From Microcoleus sp. FACHB-61 (GTDB lineage Bacteria; Cyanobacteriota; Cyanobacteriia; Cyanobacteriales; Microcoleaceae), in contig JACJNY010000022.1 of assembly GCA_014695295.1 (NCBI GenBank), positions 105,537 to 169,536 of the forward strand: DNA of 64,000 bases, in the 5' to 3' direction. The notes below the pieces were generated by a model. The model was not told the DNA's origin, ran no database searches, and saw only the letters and a program-made list of their open reading frames with translations. Below, piece after piece: positions 1 through 8,233 of the stretch. The position numbers were made by a program, and so were the translations under genes. The first letter of the stretch is position 1. Every line of letters begins with the position of its first letter.

Positions 1-756
1 CCCGATCGCGATATTCTGCAAATCCTCTATAGCTTGAGTGACATTATCCGCGCGATCGCCATCAGCTTCGACAGTATAAACTAACTCAAACTTGAATTTT
101 GCACCTCTGGGAACTCGTTCGACTTGGCGGGGATTGGCAGCAGCAGTTACGCGATCAATACCGTTCTCAAATTTCCACTCAGTCATGTAAAGTCCGGTGT
201 CTACTCGCTTAAGTTGCTCGGCAGATTCAGAGATGAGATGACAATCGCGTACAATTAACCGTGCCGGAGAATTGCGACCTTTTTTCACCAGGCTGTGTAC
301 CACACCATTTATAGGGCGAGTAACAAAACTACCGTTGCTTTCTACTCGCTCCAAACCTTCGGCTTGTGCCCGTGAAGTTTCAACCCAAAAATTAGAGCCG
401 CCAGTAGAGCCAAACAACCGACTAATAGGACAAGTCAGCGCACCTTGATAACAAATCGGCTGTTGGTTAATTTCACTGTATCCATCCACCAGATCGTCGC
501 TTTCATAACGATAAGTATTGCTCCCTCCAGCTCGATTCAAAGGTTTATTGTGAAACCGCTCCAAAATAGAGCGCAATTTGCCTTTAATTGAAGAACCGGG
601 AAGGTATGGAAACTGGGTAATAGGGTCACGGACAACGGCTTTATCTAGACCGCCGATGTCGAGTTTTTCTCCACCACCCCCAATGTGCATTCCTGTCTCT
701 AATAGCAAGGTGCTTTCTAGACGAAATTTACCGAGTAGTTGTTTGTGTTGCAGCAT
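1..756 (-). CDS. csm3: Csm3-like Cas7 RAMP subunit of type III CRISPR effector (3' end outside window)
   Basis: Backbone subunit of the type III effector complex, which binds crRNA along its length and cuts the target RNA. 252 codons are visible from the ATG at 756 and the frame stays open to the left edge. The N-terminus reads as a RAMP ferredoxin fold with a glycine-rich loop (HIGGGG, residues 24-29), the GGLD motif carrying the presumed catalytic Asp38, then VVRDP and PYLPGSSIKGKLRS, which is the classic Csm3 signature. The start lies 2 bases beyond the stop of the csm2-like gene, with a GGAGG about 15 bases upstream that sits inside that gene, so the two are likely translationally coupled. 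Any csm4, csm5 or cas6 genes would lie to the left. Assignment to Csm3 rather than another Cas7 is by motif and gene order. Confidence 0.88.
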   Translation of the reverse strand, partial: MLQHKQLLGKFRLESTLLLETGMHIGGGGEKLDIGGLDKAVVRDPITQFPYLPGSSIKGKLRSILERFHNKPLNRAGGSNTYRYESDDLVDGYSEINQQPICYQGALTCPISRLFGSTGGSNFWVETSRAQAEGLERVESNGSFVTRPINGVVHSLVKKGRNSPARLIVRDCHLISESAEQLKRVDTGLYMTEWKFENGIDRVTAAANPRQVERVPRGAKFKFELVYTVEADGDRADNVTQAIEDLQNIAIG

Positions 757-758
757 GA

Positions 759-1262
759 TTAATTATCTTTTCCTCCGGCAGCTTTATGATAAGCAATGAT
801 AGATTCAATCAATTGAACTAGGCGATAGAAATCTGGTGAGTCTTTAACTTTGTCGATCGCTTCTGAAATCACGTCGCTCAGTGGTTTCACAGGATTGCTG
901 CGACGATCTTGTTGCCGAACCGCAGCATAAGCTAACTTTGGCTTTAGTAGAAACAGCTCATCCTCAATGACAGAAAAACTCTCTTTTTTATCTTGAGCAA
1001 GTTTGACTTTGAGACGCTTAACAGCATCCAAAAACTTGCGAATTTGGTTAGTTTTTAATTCTTGCTCCTTGAGATATGTCCCTAGTAACTCTGCCTCCTT
1101 AACCAGTTGGCGAATTTCGTAATTTCGCAACTGTCCATCCTTTAAACTGCGGATAGTTTGAATCATTTGTTGGTCAGCACTCAAATCAGTTTGATTTCTG
1201 AGTTGCCCCTGAATCGCTCTCTGTTCCTGTCTGGTGTTGGGTCTATTAGCTGGATTTGTCAT
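759..1262 (-). CDS. csm2: Csm2-like small subunit of type III CRISPR effector
   Basis: Predicted small, mostly alpha-helical subunit (Cas11 role) that lines the target strand in the type III complex. 167 aa from the ATG at 1262. This start was preferred over an ATG further upstream because it begins MTNPANRP and overlaps the end of cas10 by 17 bases, the usual close packing of cas operons. The C-terminal half has the charged helices typical of Csm2 (SVIEDELFLLKPKLAYAAVR, then a DVISEAIDKV helix and DFYRLVQLIESIIAYHKA). It is somewhat longer than common Csm2 proteins, with an extra glutamine-rich N-terminus. The identity rests on the helical pattern and on its place between cas10 and csm3. Confidence 0.8.
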   Translation of the reverse strand: MTNPANRPNTRQEQRAIQGQLRNQTDLSADQQMIQTIRSLKDGQLRNYEIRQLVKEAELLGTYLKEQELKTNQIRKFLDAVKRLKVKLAQDKKESFSVIEDELFLLKPKLAYAAVRQQDRRSNPVKPLSDVISEAIDKVKDSPDFYRLVQLIESIIAYHKAAGGKDN

Positions 1263-3573
1263 CGTTTTCAGCGCGGTTGAGTAGTTCAATCCAAGTTGCG
1301 ATCGCCCCGAAATAAGGTGCATTGTACGGACTCATCAGAGATTTTCGTACAGGTTTCTGAAGCTCTTCAGGCAATCGCGCGATGGTGTAAGCTATTTGAG
1401 GTAGGTGCAAATAATATCGAATATCTTTCTCTTCATTTTCATAATCAACTTTTCTCCTTTTAGTTTTGATATCCTCAATCATTTGCTCTTGCATTTGAGA
1501 TGTTAGTAAAAGATTCCGTACAAAACTGCGAGAGTAAATTTTCTCCAACGGATCTAGGAACTTTTGGACAAAAGGCAAGACACCAAATAAACTCAGCGTT
1601 TCCCCTGTTCCCAAATATTCTTGGGTTTTAGAGTCAATCTCTGCGATATCTGCTAGTTTAATATCTCTTGCTCCCAACCACTGGCTCCACTTGAACACTT
1701 TGTTATCAAATAATCCGAAACTATCGCGACCATTATCTTTAGCAGCATCCTCAGCTTTTTCGGCTAACTTTGCAGCTTGATATAGTGGAAACTTTTCTTT
1801 TTCGATACTAATGCCACCGGACAAAGTAATATCTGGGTTATTCCCTGTATAAGCGCGAAAACTTTGATATACATCAAAAGCAAAATCAACTATTTCATCC
1901 CAAGCGCCGCTGACAAATAAATCATCACCTCCTGCATAAATAAATAATAAATTTTCTCGTGACTCTTTGTTTAAAACAATAGCACTATCGGCGAGATTAG
2001 CTAGACGGTTTTTTGCCAAACTGTTGAGATAGACTTTAAAAAAGTAACTCATTTGGCGAGAAAGCCCCGCCAATCTCGGCAATGTTTGGTTCTCACCCAA
2101 ACCCTCAGCAAAAATTCGCCCCAGTCTGTCTACATCCATCCGCAAATAGCCAACTCTAGAAATTCCCTTAGCTTTCTCTGCCATCTCATTCGCTCGGATG
2201 AAACCCGATTCTTCTTGGCTGAGCTGACCATAATTTCCTAAAAGTAACGGAACTATATTTTGAGTTTCAGCATCTCGATATTCTTGAAGATTCCAATTGT
2301 TGATAAAGAAAACATTTTTCTCCCCCTCAACTTCATCTATCTGTGCCCGCTCAGGTAGAAGGTAATAGTAAGCTTTAGGAAATGAAATTCTAAAAGCACT
2401 TGAGACTTTTTGCTGAGGTGGATGCCTTTTGTCCTGTCGCACAAGAGCCTCAACTTTAAATAGTTTACCACCCAAGCGAAACATCCGGCGACAAGTTGAA
2501 CAAGCCTGTACGGAATCAGGTCGATCGGTATTTAAGTTTTCCAACTTCTTCACATCATCTCGATGACAAACTTGGCACTTGTCATAGCTACGACGCGGGC
2601 GAATAAAATAGTTTATCTCCTCAGCAAACTTCCGAGATTTCTGGGGAGTCAGTTTTTTCGTAACTGTTGACCAGTGCTTAGCAAAGTCTTTTTGACTGAC
2701 ATCTTTAACTGGAAATGTGATGTAGTCAAGAGCCAAAAAGACTTTACCCTGGAAGTTTCCTAGCAACCATTTGTTGAATTCTCTGTGGACTCTGTTTAAA
2801 ACAAGTTTTGTGTCTTGAGTAGCAGCCGCTAATAAATATAAATTACCGCCACCCGCATAAATAACATTAGTACGTGGTAACTTTAACTCTTCCAAAAGCT
2901 GCTGAACAATTTCTTCAGTGACTAATTCCAAATAAAAACTCCGAGCGCGGAGAGATTTCAGCGCACCGTCAGAAGCAATGGTGTAAATAAACTTTTGAAT
3001 TCCCGATAAATCACCGGCAATTAAACCGACCGCAGTTGCATCAGGATTGTCAACCAAAGCAGATGCTACGGCCGCAGTCGATCGCACCATATCTATCAAA
3101 GCAATATTCCGCTCGCCAAAACTGAGACAAGAAGCGTACTTCTCTAAAATCAGAGTTAGCAGTGATAAATTTTGCCAGTCTTGTTCCCGAAGATTTTCTA
3201 ACTCGGGTCTGACAATTGTTTTATACGCTTCTAAATCGGGAGGTGCTTTCAGCGGATAAGGAATAGGCGGGTAAGAATCATCGCTAGCTTCGATCGCCTT
3301 TGGCGGACAATAGTGTTGCTGATTTCGTTCGTTACCCTCTGACAATTTGACAGCATCAAATAGCAACTCCAAGTAACTGATTTCTGTCTTTTCCCATGAA
3401 AATAGTTTTGGCGTTTTTTTCGATGACAATAATTCTTTCGCTTTATCAACGGCTTCAGTCACCCTTGGCTCTTTTGAAAGTTGACAGCCATCGGGTAATT
3501 TCGCCTCAGCCCAATCTGCTAAAGCGCAGATAGCTTGCTGGATAACTTGGAGAGCAACTTCTTGTGATGTCAT
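1246..3573 (-). CDS. cas10: Cas10/Csm1, cyclase-competent large subunit of type III CRISPR, without a visible HD motif
   Basis: Large signature subunit of the type III-A-like effector. On target RNA recognition Cas10 makes cyclic oligoadenylates from ATP with its Palm domain. 775 aa. The first Palm-like domain (about residues 160-300) has VGLIAGDLSGIQKFIY and IYAGGGNLYLL. A zinc finger with two Cys pairs (CQVC and CSTC) lies near residues 331-362. The second Palm domain carries the intact GGDD motif (about residues 547-550, within FIYAGGDDLF). The N-terminal region lacks a recognisable His-Asp nuclease motif: where many Csm1 proteins have a DH pair before the RSTAAVA helix, this one has IDMVRSTAAVA. 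This predicts cyclase activity without the HD DNase. The start is preceded by GGAAG, 32 bases after the csx3 stop. Confidence 0.93.
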   Translation of the reverse strand: MTSQEVALQVIQQAICALADWAEAKLPDGCQLSKEPRVTEAVDKAKELLSSKKTPKLFSWEKTEISYLELLFDAVKLSEGNERNQQHYCPPKAIEASDDSYPPIPYPLKAPPDLEAYKTIVRPELENLREQDWQNLSLLTLILEKYASCLSFGERNIALIDMVRSTAAVASALVDNPDATAVGLIAGDLSGIQKFIYTIASDGALKSLRARSFYLELVTEEIVQQLLEELKLPRTNVIYAGGGNLYLLAAATQDTKLVLNRVHREFNKWLLGNFQGKVFLALDYITFPVKDVSQKDFAKHWSTVTKKLTPQKSRKFAEEINYFIRPRRSYDKCQVCHRDDVKKLENLNTDRPDSVQACSTCRRMFRLGGKLFKVEALVRQDKRHPPQQKVSSAFRISFPKAYYYLLPERAQIDEVEGEKNVFFINNWNLQEYRDAETQNIVPLLLGNYGQLSQEESGFIRANEMAEKAKGISRVGYLRMDVDRLGRIFAEGLGENQTLPRLAGLSRQMSYFFKVYLNSLAKNRLANLADSAIVLNKESRENLLFIYAGGDDLFVSGAWDEIVDFAFDVYQSFRAYTGNNPDITLSGGISIEKEKFPLYQAAKLAEKAEDAAKDNGRDSFGLFDNKVFKWSQWLGARDIKLADIAEIDSKTQEYLGTGETLSLFGVLPFVQKFLDPLEKIYSRSFVRNLLLTSQMQEQMIEDIKTKRRKVDYENEEKDIRYYLHLPQIAYTIARLPEELQKPVRKSLMSPYNAPYFGAIATWIELLNRAENDDKSS

Positions 3574-3605
3574 ATCTAAAACTTCCTCAATTACCTAGCG
3601 AACTA

Positions 3606-3911
3606 TCAATCAACTAAGTCACCCAAATTATACTCAGGATTGTGAGTAATAGCAATTACATATTTTCCCAATTTGGGATCGAAAACTCCAACTGCACCGT
3701 AAAGATGAGAAACTTTGTGAGCCAAAACACAAGCTACAGGTATAGATGTCGGCCCATTAATTTTAATTAGCCGCCCTCCCGACAATTCCCCAGAATTGCT
3801 CATTTCTGCCAAACGAGCCGCCGCATCTCGCACAATTTGGTCGTTTTGAGCAGCTTCTCCAAATCCAATTTTTAACACTTCACCCTGAAGTTCAATCTTG
3901 TAAGTAGTCAT
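3606..3911 (-). CDS. csx3: Csx3/Crn3-family CRISPR ring nuclease
   Basis: Standalone Csx3 domain of 101 aa. Family members (Crn3) degrade the cyclic tetra-adenylate second messenger made by Cas10, so they limit the antiviral signal. The conserved family core is present: GGRLIKINGPTSIPVA (residues 45-60), then AHKVSHLYGAVGVFDPKLGK with His65, His69 and Asp78, and ITHNPEYNLGD with His90. These His/Asp positions are the ones expected for the metal-dependent active site. It is the first gene of the leftward operon, has GGAAGAG before its ATG, and sits 32 bases upstream of cas10. In many cyanobacteria Csx3 is fused to an AAA domain, but here it is not. No CARF effector is visible in the window. 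Confidence 0.88.
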   Translation of the reverse strand: MTTYKIELQGEVLKIGFGEAAQNDQIVRDAAARLAEMSNSGELSGGRLIKINGPTSIPVACVLAHKVSHLYGAVGVFDPKLGKYVIAITHNPEYNLGDLVD

Positions 3912-3950
3912 CAGCTCTTCCCACTCGATCTCCCGGATTATTGCATACTA

Positions 3951-3972
3951 TCGGAAATACCCCCTTCCGATC
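3951..3972. promoter_or_regulatory. Inverted repeat, candidate operator between csx3 and the WYL regulator gene
   Basis: ATCGGAA and TTCCGAT form a perfect 7-bp inverted repeat with an 8-base spacer, in the 103-bp divergent intergenic region. A CTATAAA box follows near 3982-3988, a plausible -10 for the rightward regulator gene. WYL-type regulators often act on their own divergent promoter, so autoregulation and control of the cas operon is a fair inference, not shown. Confidence 0.45.
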
Positions 3973-4014
3973 GCCCTTACGCTATAAAACACAATTTAAA
4001 TCCCTCAACCCACC

Positions 4015-5436
4015 ATGAACCCAACATTTCGCAATCCGCCACACCCCAGACTCCTAGAGGATTTCGCCAACGGAACTCTCGACCAAATGCAAAATCTCAC
4101 CCGCGCCATCAGGTTATGGGTTTTGGTAAGTTGGCTGTACAGCGACGAGGGATATATTGCCCTTAGCAGTCCCTTTACCTATGCTGATTGGCGCGAAGCT
4201 TTCTTTGGCGAGAATTACAAAGATGAAAAGCAGGAAGATATTATTAACTATTCAGACCCGAATTGTGCTTGCAACAAAACAACGCAACAGTGGTTGAGAA
4301 AATGGAATGTATCTGTAAACGAGTGGCGGCAATGTTTACAAAAACAAATAGCTATTGCCGATGCTGATTTAGACAAGCTCTTAGCAGAAAAGTTATTCGC
4401 TCAGGTGCGAAAATCGCTGCAAAATGACTTCGATTTATTGGTGGAGCGGCATTTGCTGCAACGGTTAACCAGGGTGACGGGTAGAAGTAAAAACTACCGC
4501 CGAGTTGACATAATACCGCCAATTTCCCGCCCAACAGAAAACCCCAATACAGACAGCAATTTGACTCCAAAAACACAGGCTTATCTCGCTGCTACTTTGG
4601 GGATGTTTAGTTTTCTCGACCCGAGTTTGCCTTTATTAGCCGACCAATTTTCAGAAGAGGTAGTTGATGAAGACAATCACCGCGTCTTTTTGTACGTTGA
4701 TTATCTCGTACCCGAATCTAGTCCCATGCAAGATGCTGTCGATCAATTTCAGAGCGAATTGCAGGAAATGTGGGATTCTCAAAATATCGCTCCTTTGCTA
4801 TTAACTTATCGCAGCGCTCATCAAAATCAGATTAAGGAGTGCGTTGTTTATCCTGTTTGTATTTACTTTATGGATCGAGCTAAATATTTGTGTGCCTACG
4901 GCAGCACCCCCAGAGGTGAAATTAATTGGTACAAATATCGGCTCGATCGCATAATTTCAAAACGTCTAGAATCCTTGGATTGGCAAGATTCTCGGGTTCC
5001 CCAATTACTCAAGGAGAAATATCAGGAAAATAACCTGCCCACTCCCAAAACAGTTAACGATATGTTAAAGGAAGCTTGGGGCTGCGATTTTTATAAAGAA
5101 ACTGCGCTGATGGTATTGCGGTTCGATCGCACTTTTCATCAAAGTTATATGCAGGGAATCAGCATTCACCATACCTGTACCGCCATAGAGCCCGATCGCG
5201 CCGCCACATTAATCACACAATATACTCCCAACCCAGAACATCGATCGGCACTTTTACAAATCCTCCAGTCTCGCCCAACCGACGATGCTTACTACCAAGT
5301 CACTTACCGAGAGACAGACTACTACCCGCTGAGGTGGTTGCGAGCTTTGGGTTCAGAAGTCGAAATTCTGCTACCTTGGGACTTGCGACAGAAAATGGCC
5401 GTAGAAATCCAAAAAACTCGGAACTTGTACCAATAG
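4015..5436 (+). CDS. WYL-domain CRISPR-associated protein, TIGR03985-like
   Basis: Putative transcriptional regulator divergent from the cas operon. 473 aa. It resembles the cyanobacterial CRISPR-associated family TIGR03985: an N-terminal part rich in Trp and helices (FTYADWREAFFGE, WLRKWNVSVNEWRQCL), a middle region starting at about residue 180, and a C-terminal WYL-like part in which VYPVCIYFMDRAKYLCAYG leads to WYKYRLDRI (about residues 280-310) and the tail ends in LRALGSEVEILLPWDLRQKM. WYL domains sense nucleic acid or nucleotide ligands and control CRISPR or phage-defence genes in several bacteria. The family name is from memory of the family pattern; the direct evidence is the WYL-like core and the position beside csx3-cas10. 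Confidence 0.75.
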   Translation: MNPTFRNPPHPRLLEDFANGTLDQMQNLTRAIRLWVLVSWLYSDEGYIALSSPFTYADWREAFFGENYKDEKQEDIINYSDPNCACNKTTQQWLRKWNVSVNEWRQCLQKQIAIADADLDKLLAEKLFAQVRKSLQNDFDLLVERHLLQRLTRVTGRSKNYRRVDIIPPISRPTENPNTDSNLTPKTQAYLAATLGMFSFLDPSLPLLADQFSEEVVDEDNHRVFLYVDYLVPESSPMQDAVDQFQSELQEMWDSQNIAPLLLTYRSAHQNQIKECVVYPVCIYFMDRAKYLCAYGSTPRGEINWYKYRLDRIISKRLESLDWQDSRVPQLLKEKYQENNLPTPKTVNDMLKEAWGCDFYKETALMVLRFDRTFHQSYMQGISIHHTCTAIEPDRAATLITQYTPNPEHRSALLQILQSRPTDDAYYQVTYRETDYYPLRWLRALGSEVEILLPWDLRQKMAVEIQKTRNLYQ

Positions 5437-5464
5437 TCTTTTGCTCGATAATTATCAAAGCTAT

Positions 5465-5516
5465 TGTGGAAAACTTGCTGATTTCTGTGGAAAACCCCCC
5501 TTTTCCTGTGGAAAAC
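5465..5516. promoter_or_regulatory. Three DnaA-box-like sites in exact 21-bp phase
   Basis: TGTGGAAAAC occurs at 5465, 5486 and 5507. The complement, TTTTCCACA, is the DnaA-box form described for cyanobacteria. All three sites have the same orientation and a period of two helical turns. They lie in the 285-bp gap between the convergent regulator and CDF genes. Confidence 0.5.
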
Positions 5517-5532
5517 TAGCACTAAATTAAGT

Positions 5533-5587
5533 GCGATCGCTTTAATTCCATTGATAGCATTTAAAAAATTAAAGGAATTGCGATCGC
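5533..5587. repeat. AT-rich segment bounded by inverted HIP1 arms
   Basis: Two GCGATCGC sites (5533-5540 and 5580-5587) and AATTCC/GGAATT (5544-5549 and 5574-5579) form inverted arms around an AT-rich core of about 24 bases. It lies immediately beside the three DnaA-box-like sites and could act as a terminator-like hairpin or as a DNA-unwinding element. Confidence 0.4.
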
Positions 5588-5721
5588 AAAAACCGCCTTC
5601 CTCCTTCATCCCTCAACCTGCTGTTTGCTGGAAATACAGCCTAAATATTTCCTCCTTCACATCCATCCTCTTCCAGCTTCAGTCTATCCGTTACATCCTT
5701 TAAATCCCTTACACTCATCCG

Positions 5722-6669
5722 TTACCGAACTTCACGCTTAACTTCTTCCTTCTCTTGAGAATCGTAGCTAATTTGGTCGGAATGGTAAGCCGGCGGCTCA
5801 ACGTGAATTAAGATGCGTACAGGGCTGAAACGTTCTTCCAAACGGGCTTCTACTTCTTCTGTAATCCGGTGAGCTGTTTCTACATCGACAGCATCCACAA
5901 TCATGTGCATCTCAATAAATACTTGACGCCCTACCACACCGCGGGAGGCGATCGAGTGACAGTTGACAACCCCCGGTACATCGATCGCGATCGCGTGAAT
6001 AACTTCCGGTGCGATCGCCATTTCATCCACCAACCAAGGCAGATTTTCCCTTAAAACCTTCCAACCGCTGCTAAATACCAAAACAGCCACAGGAAAAGAC
6101 AAAAACACATCCAGGAATTGCAGTTGAGGTATATTCCAAACCTGCCCTTGCCAAACACCAATCAACCCGCCGATGACCATAATTGTCACCCAAACATCGC
6201 TCATCGTGTGCTGAGCGTCAGCCACTAAAATCGCGCTACCGAGACGTTGGCCAACTCTGCGCTCGTAAAAAGTGACAAAAATATTAATCCCCAGTACAAT
6301 CAGCAAAATCCACAGTTCATTTGGGGATATTTTGACAACTTTACCCCCGTTAATCAGCCTTTCGACAGCACCGCTTAGAATTTCAAAACAGGCAATTCCC
6401 AGAAAAGCAGCAATTCCCAGAGCTCCGAGAGCATCAAATTTTTGGTGTCCGTAGGGATGATCGCGATCGGGCTGCGGATTGGCATAATGATTAGTTACCA
6501 ATCCTAAAATATTATTAGCGCTGTCCGTGACGCTGTGCAAAGCATCTGCCAGCAAACTGAGGGAACCAGTCAGCCATCCCACGGCTGCTTTAATTGCCAT
6601 CACCAGCAAATTGAGCAATAAAGTAATTATTAAAACCTTGCGGACTTCGGAACGGTTATCGGCAACCAT
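5722..6669 (-). CDS. Cation diffusion facilitator (CDF) family exporter
   Basis: Inner-membrane antiporter that exports divalent metals such as Zn, Co, Fe or Mn in exchange for protons. 315 aa from the ATG at 6669, chosen because GAGGAG lies 7 bases upstream; an earlier in-frame ATG at 6693 lacks this. Six membrane segments are readable. The two metal-site motifs are LADALHSVTD in TM2 and DAQHTMSD in TM5. The signature following TM2 (SANNILGL, then HPYGHQKFDALGAL) is typical of CDF proteins. The C-terminal cytoplasmic domain (VPGVVNCHSIASRGVVGRQ, HMIVDAVDVETAHRI) is the ferredoxin-like metal-sensing fold. The motif HxxxD in the first site is common in Zn/Cd or Fe types; the substrate cannot be fixed from sequence alone. 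Confidence 0.92.
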   Translation of the reverse strand: MVADNRSEVRKVLIITLLLNLLVMAIKAAVGWLTGSLSLLADALHSVTDSANNILGLVTNHYANPQPDRDHPYGHQKFDALGALGIAAFLGIACFEILSGAVERLINGGKVVKISPNELWILLIVLGINIFVTFYERRVGQRLGSAILVADAQHTMSDVWVTIMVIGGLIGVWQGQVWNIPQLQFLDVFLSFPVAVLVFSSGWKVLRENLPWLVDEMAIAPEVIHAIAIDVPGVVNCHSIASRGVVGRQVFIEMHMIVDAVDVETAHRITEEVEARLEERFSPVRILIHVEPPAYHSDQISYDSQEKEEVKREVR

Positions 6670-6910
6670 AAACTCTCCTCGATCTGCCGTCAAGTTTTCT
6701 GGTTTCTAGTTTAAAGCTTATCAAATCATAACAGGTTAAAACTCTTGCGGAATCAAGCTTGCGACTAGATTTATATTCATTAATTTAGCCTAGCTTCTTG
6801 AGACAATTTTTAATTAATACCAATTTCGCAGTCCAATTGAGCGGGAATGTACTTCTTTTGGGTTACTATATTTTTTATCATTAACAATCGTATGTTAAAT
6901 TTCATTGCCC

Positions 6911-7258
6911 ATGTCTCTTTCTCCGCTGACACTGAATTTAGTCGAAGGTTCTGTCTCCTTTAGCTTTTCCCCGCAAGCCGCGCGGGATTTGCAAAGCGCG
7001 ATCGCCGCTTTGATGGAAAGCTTGAAAGCTGTAGCCGCCAAAACTGCTGGCGGCAAAGCTTCTCCCCTGAAACCTATGGAATATCGGTATGCAGGAGATG
7101 TATTTTTGGAAGTTTTCTGCAATCCGAATATCTGGCCAACTCCTTTTGCTGCAAAAGTGCTGATTACGGTTAGGGACGATCGCGTGCGCGTGACCACCGA
7201 AGCCGAACTCAGCCGCCTGCGCGACGATCTCGCTCAGTATATCGAACAAGTCGGTTGA
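6911..7258 (+). CDS. Conserved hypothetical protein, 115 aa
   Basis: Small soluble protein whose family I do not recognise. The ATG at 6911 is preferred to a TTG two codons earlier. It has an amphipathic helix (SPQAARDLQSAIAALMESLKA), a lysine/alanine linker, then a beta-rich part (YRYAGDVFLEVF, AAKVLITVRDDRVRVTTEAELSRLRDDL). Codon use and HIP1 content match the neighbouring core genes, so it is likely real. It converges with the rhodanese gene across a hairpin terminator. Confidence 0.6.
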   Translation: MSLSPLTLNLVEGSVSFSFSPQAARDLQSAIAALMESLKAVAAKTAGGKASPLKPMEYRYAGDVFLEVFCNPNIWPTPFAAKVLITVRDDRVRVTTEAELSRLRDDLAQYIEQVG

Positions 7259-7308
7259 GATTCTCAACCTGAAACGCTCTTGTTTTAGATTCCCGACTTC
7301 TTGAAGAA

Positions 7309-7330
7309 GAACAGGCTTTCCGGCCTGTTC
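7309..7330. terminator. Hairpin between convergent genes
   Basis: GAACAGGC and GCCTGTTC form an 8-bp perfect stem with a 6-base loop. A T-run follows at about 7343, so it can end the upstream rightward gene, and it may also serve the leftward rhodanese gene. Confidence 0.55.
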
Positions 7331-7372
7331 CACAAAGAGTTAATTTTTTTGTGGGGAGTAGGGGTTGGGCTT

Positions 7373-8230
7373 CTAGCCGGCCCCTGAAAGGCTTATTGAA
7401 AGGGGATAACTATCTGCCGGCGACGCCGACCATTCCCACATTGAACCTGCATAATTCTTAGCATTAAATCCCACATTTGTCAAGACACAAGTCAACCATG
7501 CAGAACGAATTCCCCCGGAGCAATAACTCACAATTTGAGTTGACTGCGAAACTCCTTTTTGCTGCAAAATAGCGACAATTTCCCCGCGATCCAGCAGTTT
7601 TCCCTGTTTGTCCATTAACTGTTTGTAATAGAGGTGAACCGCACCGGGAATGTGACCGCCCCGCTTTTCTCCGTAAGGCGTTTTACCTGCATATTCTCGC
7701 GGCTCTCTAGCGTCAATAACTGCTAAATTATCATCTCCTAAAATAGCTTTAAATTCATCCCGCTGAATTTCCCAATTCGAGCGGCGAGATATTACAAAAT
7801 CTCCTGTTTTCGGTGGATTGTTTGCAGCTTTTACTCGATTAATTCCAGCTTTGATTAAAGCTCGATATCCTCCATCGACAAAAACTGCTTTTTCGTGTCC
7901 CAAAGTCCGCAACATCCAAACAATTCGCCCGTCTTCGCCCCACCCTTTAACCGGATCGGCAACGACTATGACAGGTTGGTCTTGACAAATGCCCATTGCT
8001 TGCAGTTTTTGAGTTAAAACTGTGTTATTTTCGAGGAGTTTTCCTTTGTCGGCAAAGTGCGATTGAGAAAATTCCTGCCAATTTACAGCAACAGCTTTCT
8101 GCAAGGGAGAAAACCACTTTAAAATAGGTTCGCGAACATCTAGCAAAGTAGCTCCTTGTTCCAGCAATTGCTTAGCTAAATCTGCGTTTACTATCCAATT
8201 ATTTGCTAAATTACATAGTAAATTAGACAT
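7373..8230 (-). CDS. Sulfurtransferase with two rhodanese domains
   Basis: Thiosulfate or 3-mercaptopyruvate sulfurtransferase type enzyme of 285 aa, moving sulfane sulfur onto thiol acceptors. The N-terminal rhodanese domain (LLDVREPILKWF, VIVVADPVKGWGEDGRIVWMLR) lacks the catalytic loop Cys. The C-terminal domain (AVIDAREPREYAGKTPYGEKRGGHIPGAVHLYY) carries the active-site loop SYCSGGIRSAW at about residue 240. It is the last gene of a tight operon: the pilin-like gene ends 3 bases upstream and mtnA lies before that. Placement after mtnA suggests a sulfur-related role near methionine salvage, which is an inference. Confidence 0.88.
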   Translation of the reverse strand: MSNLLCNLANNWIVNADLAKQLLEQGATLLDVREPILKWFSPLQKAVAVNWQEFSQSHFADKGKLLENNTVLTQKLQAMGICQDQPVIVVADPVKGWGEDGRIVWMLRTLGHEKAVFVDGGYRALIKAGINRVKAANNPPKTGDFVISRRSNWEIQRDEFKAILGDDNLAVIDAREPREYAGKTPYGEKRGGHIPGAVHLYYKQLMDKQGKLLDRGEIVAILQQKGVSQSTQIVSYCSGGIRSAWLTCVLTNVGFNAKNYAGSMWEWSASPADSYPLSISLSGAG

Positions 8231-8233
8231 TAT

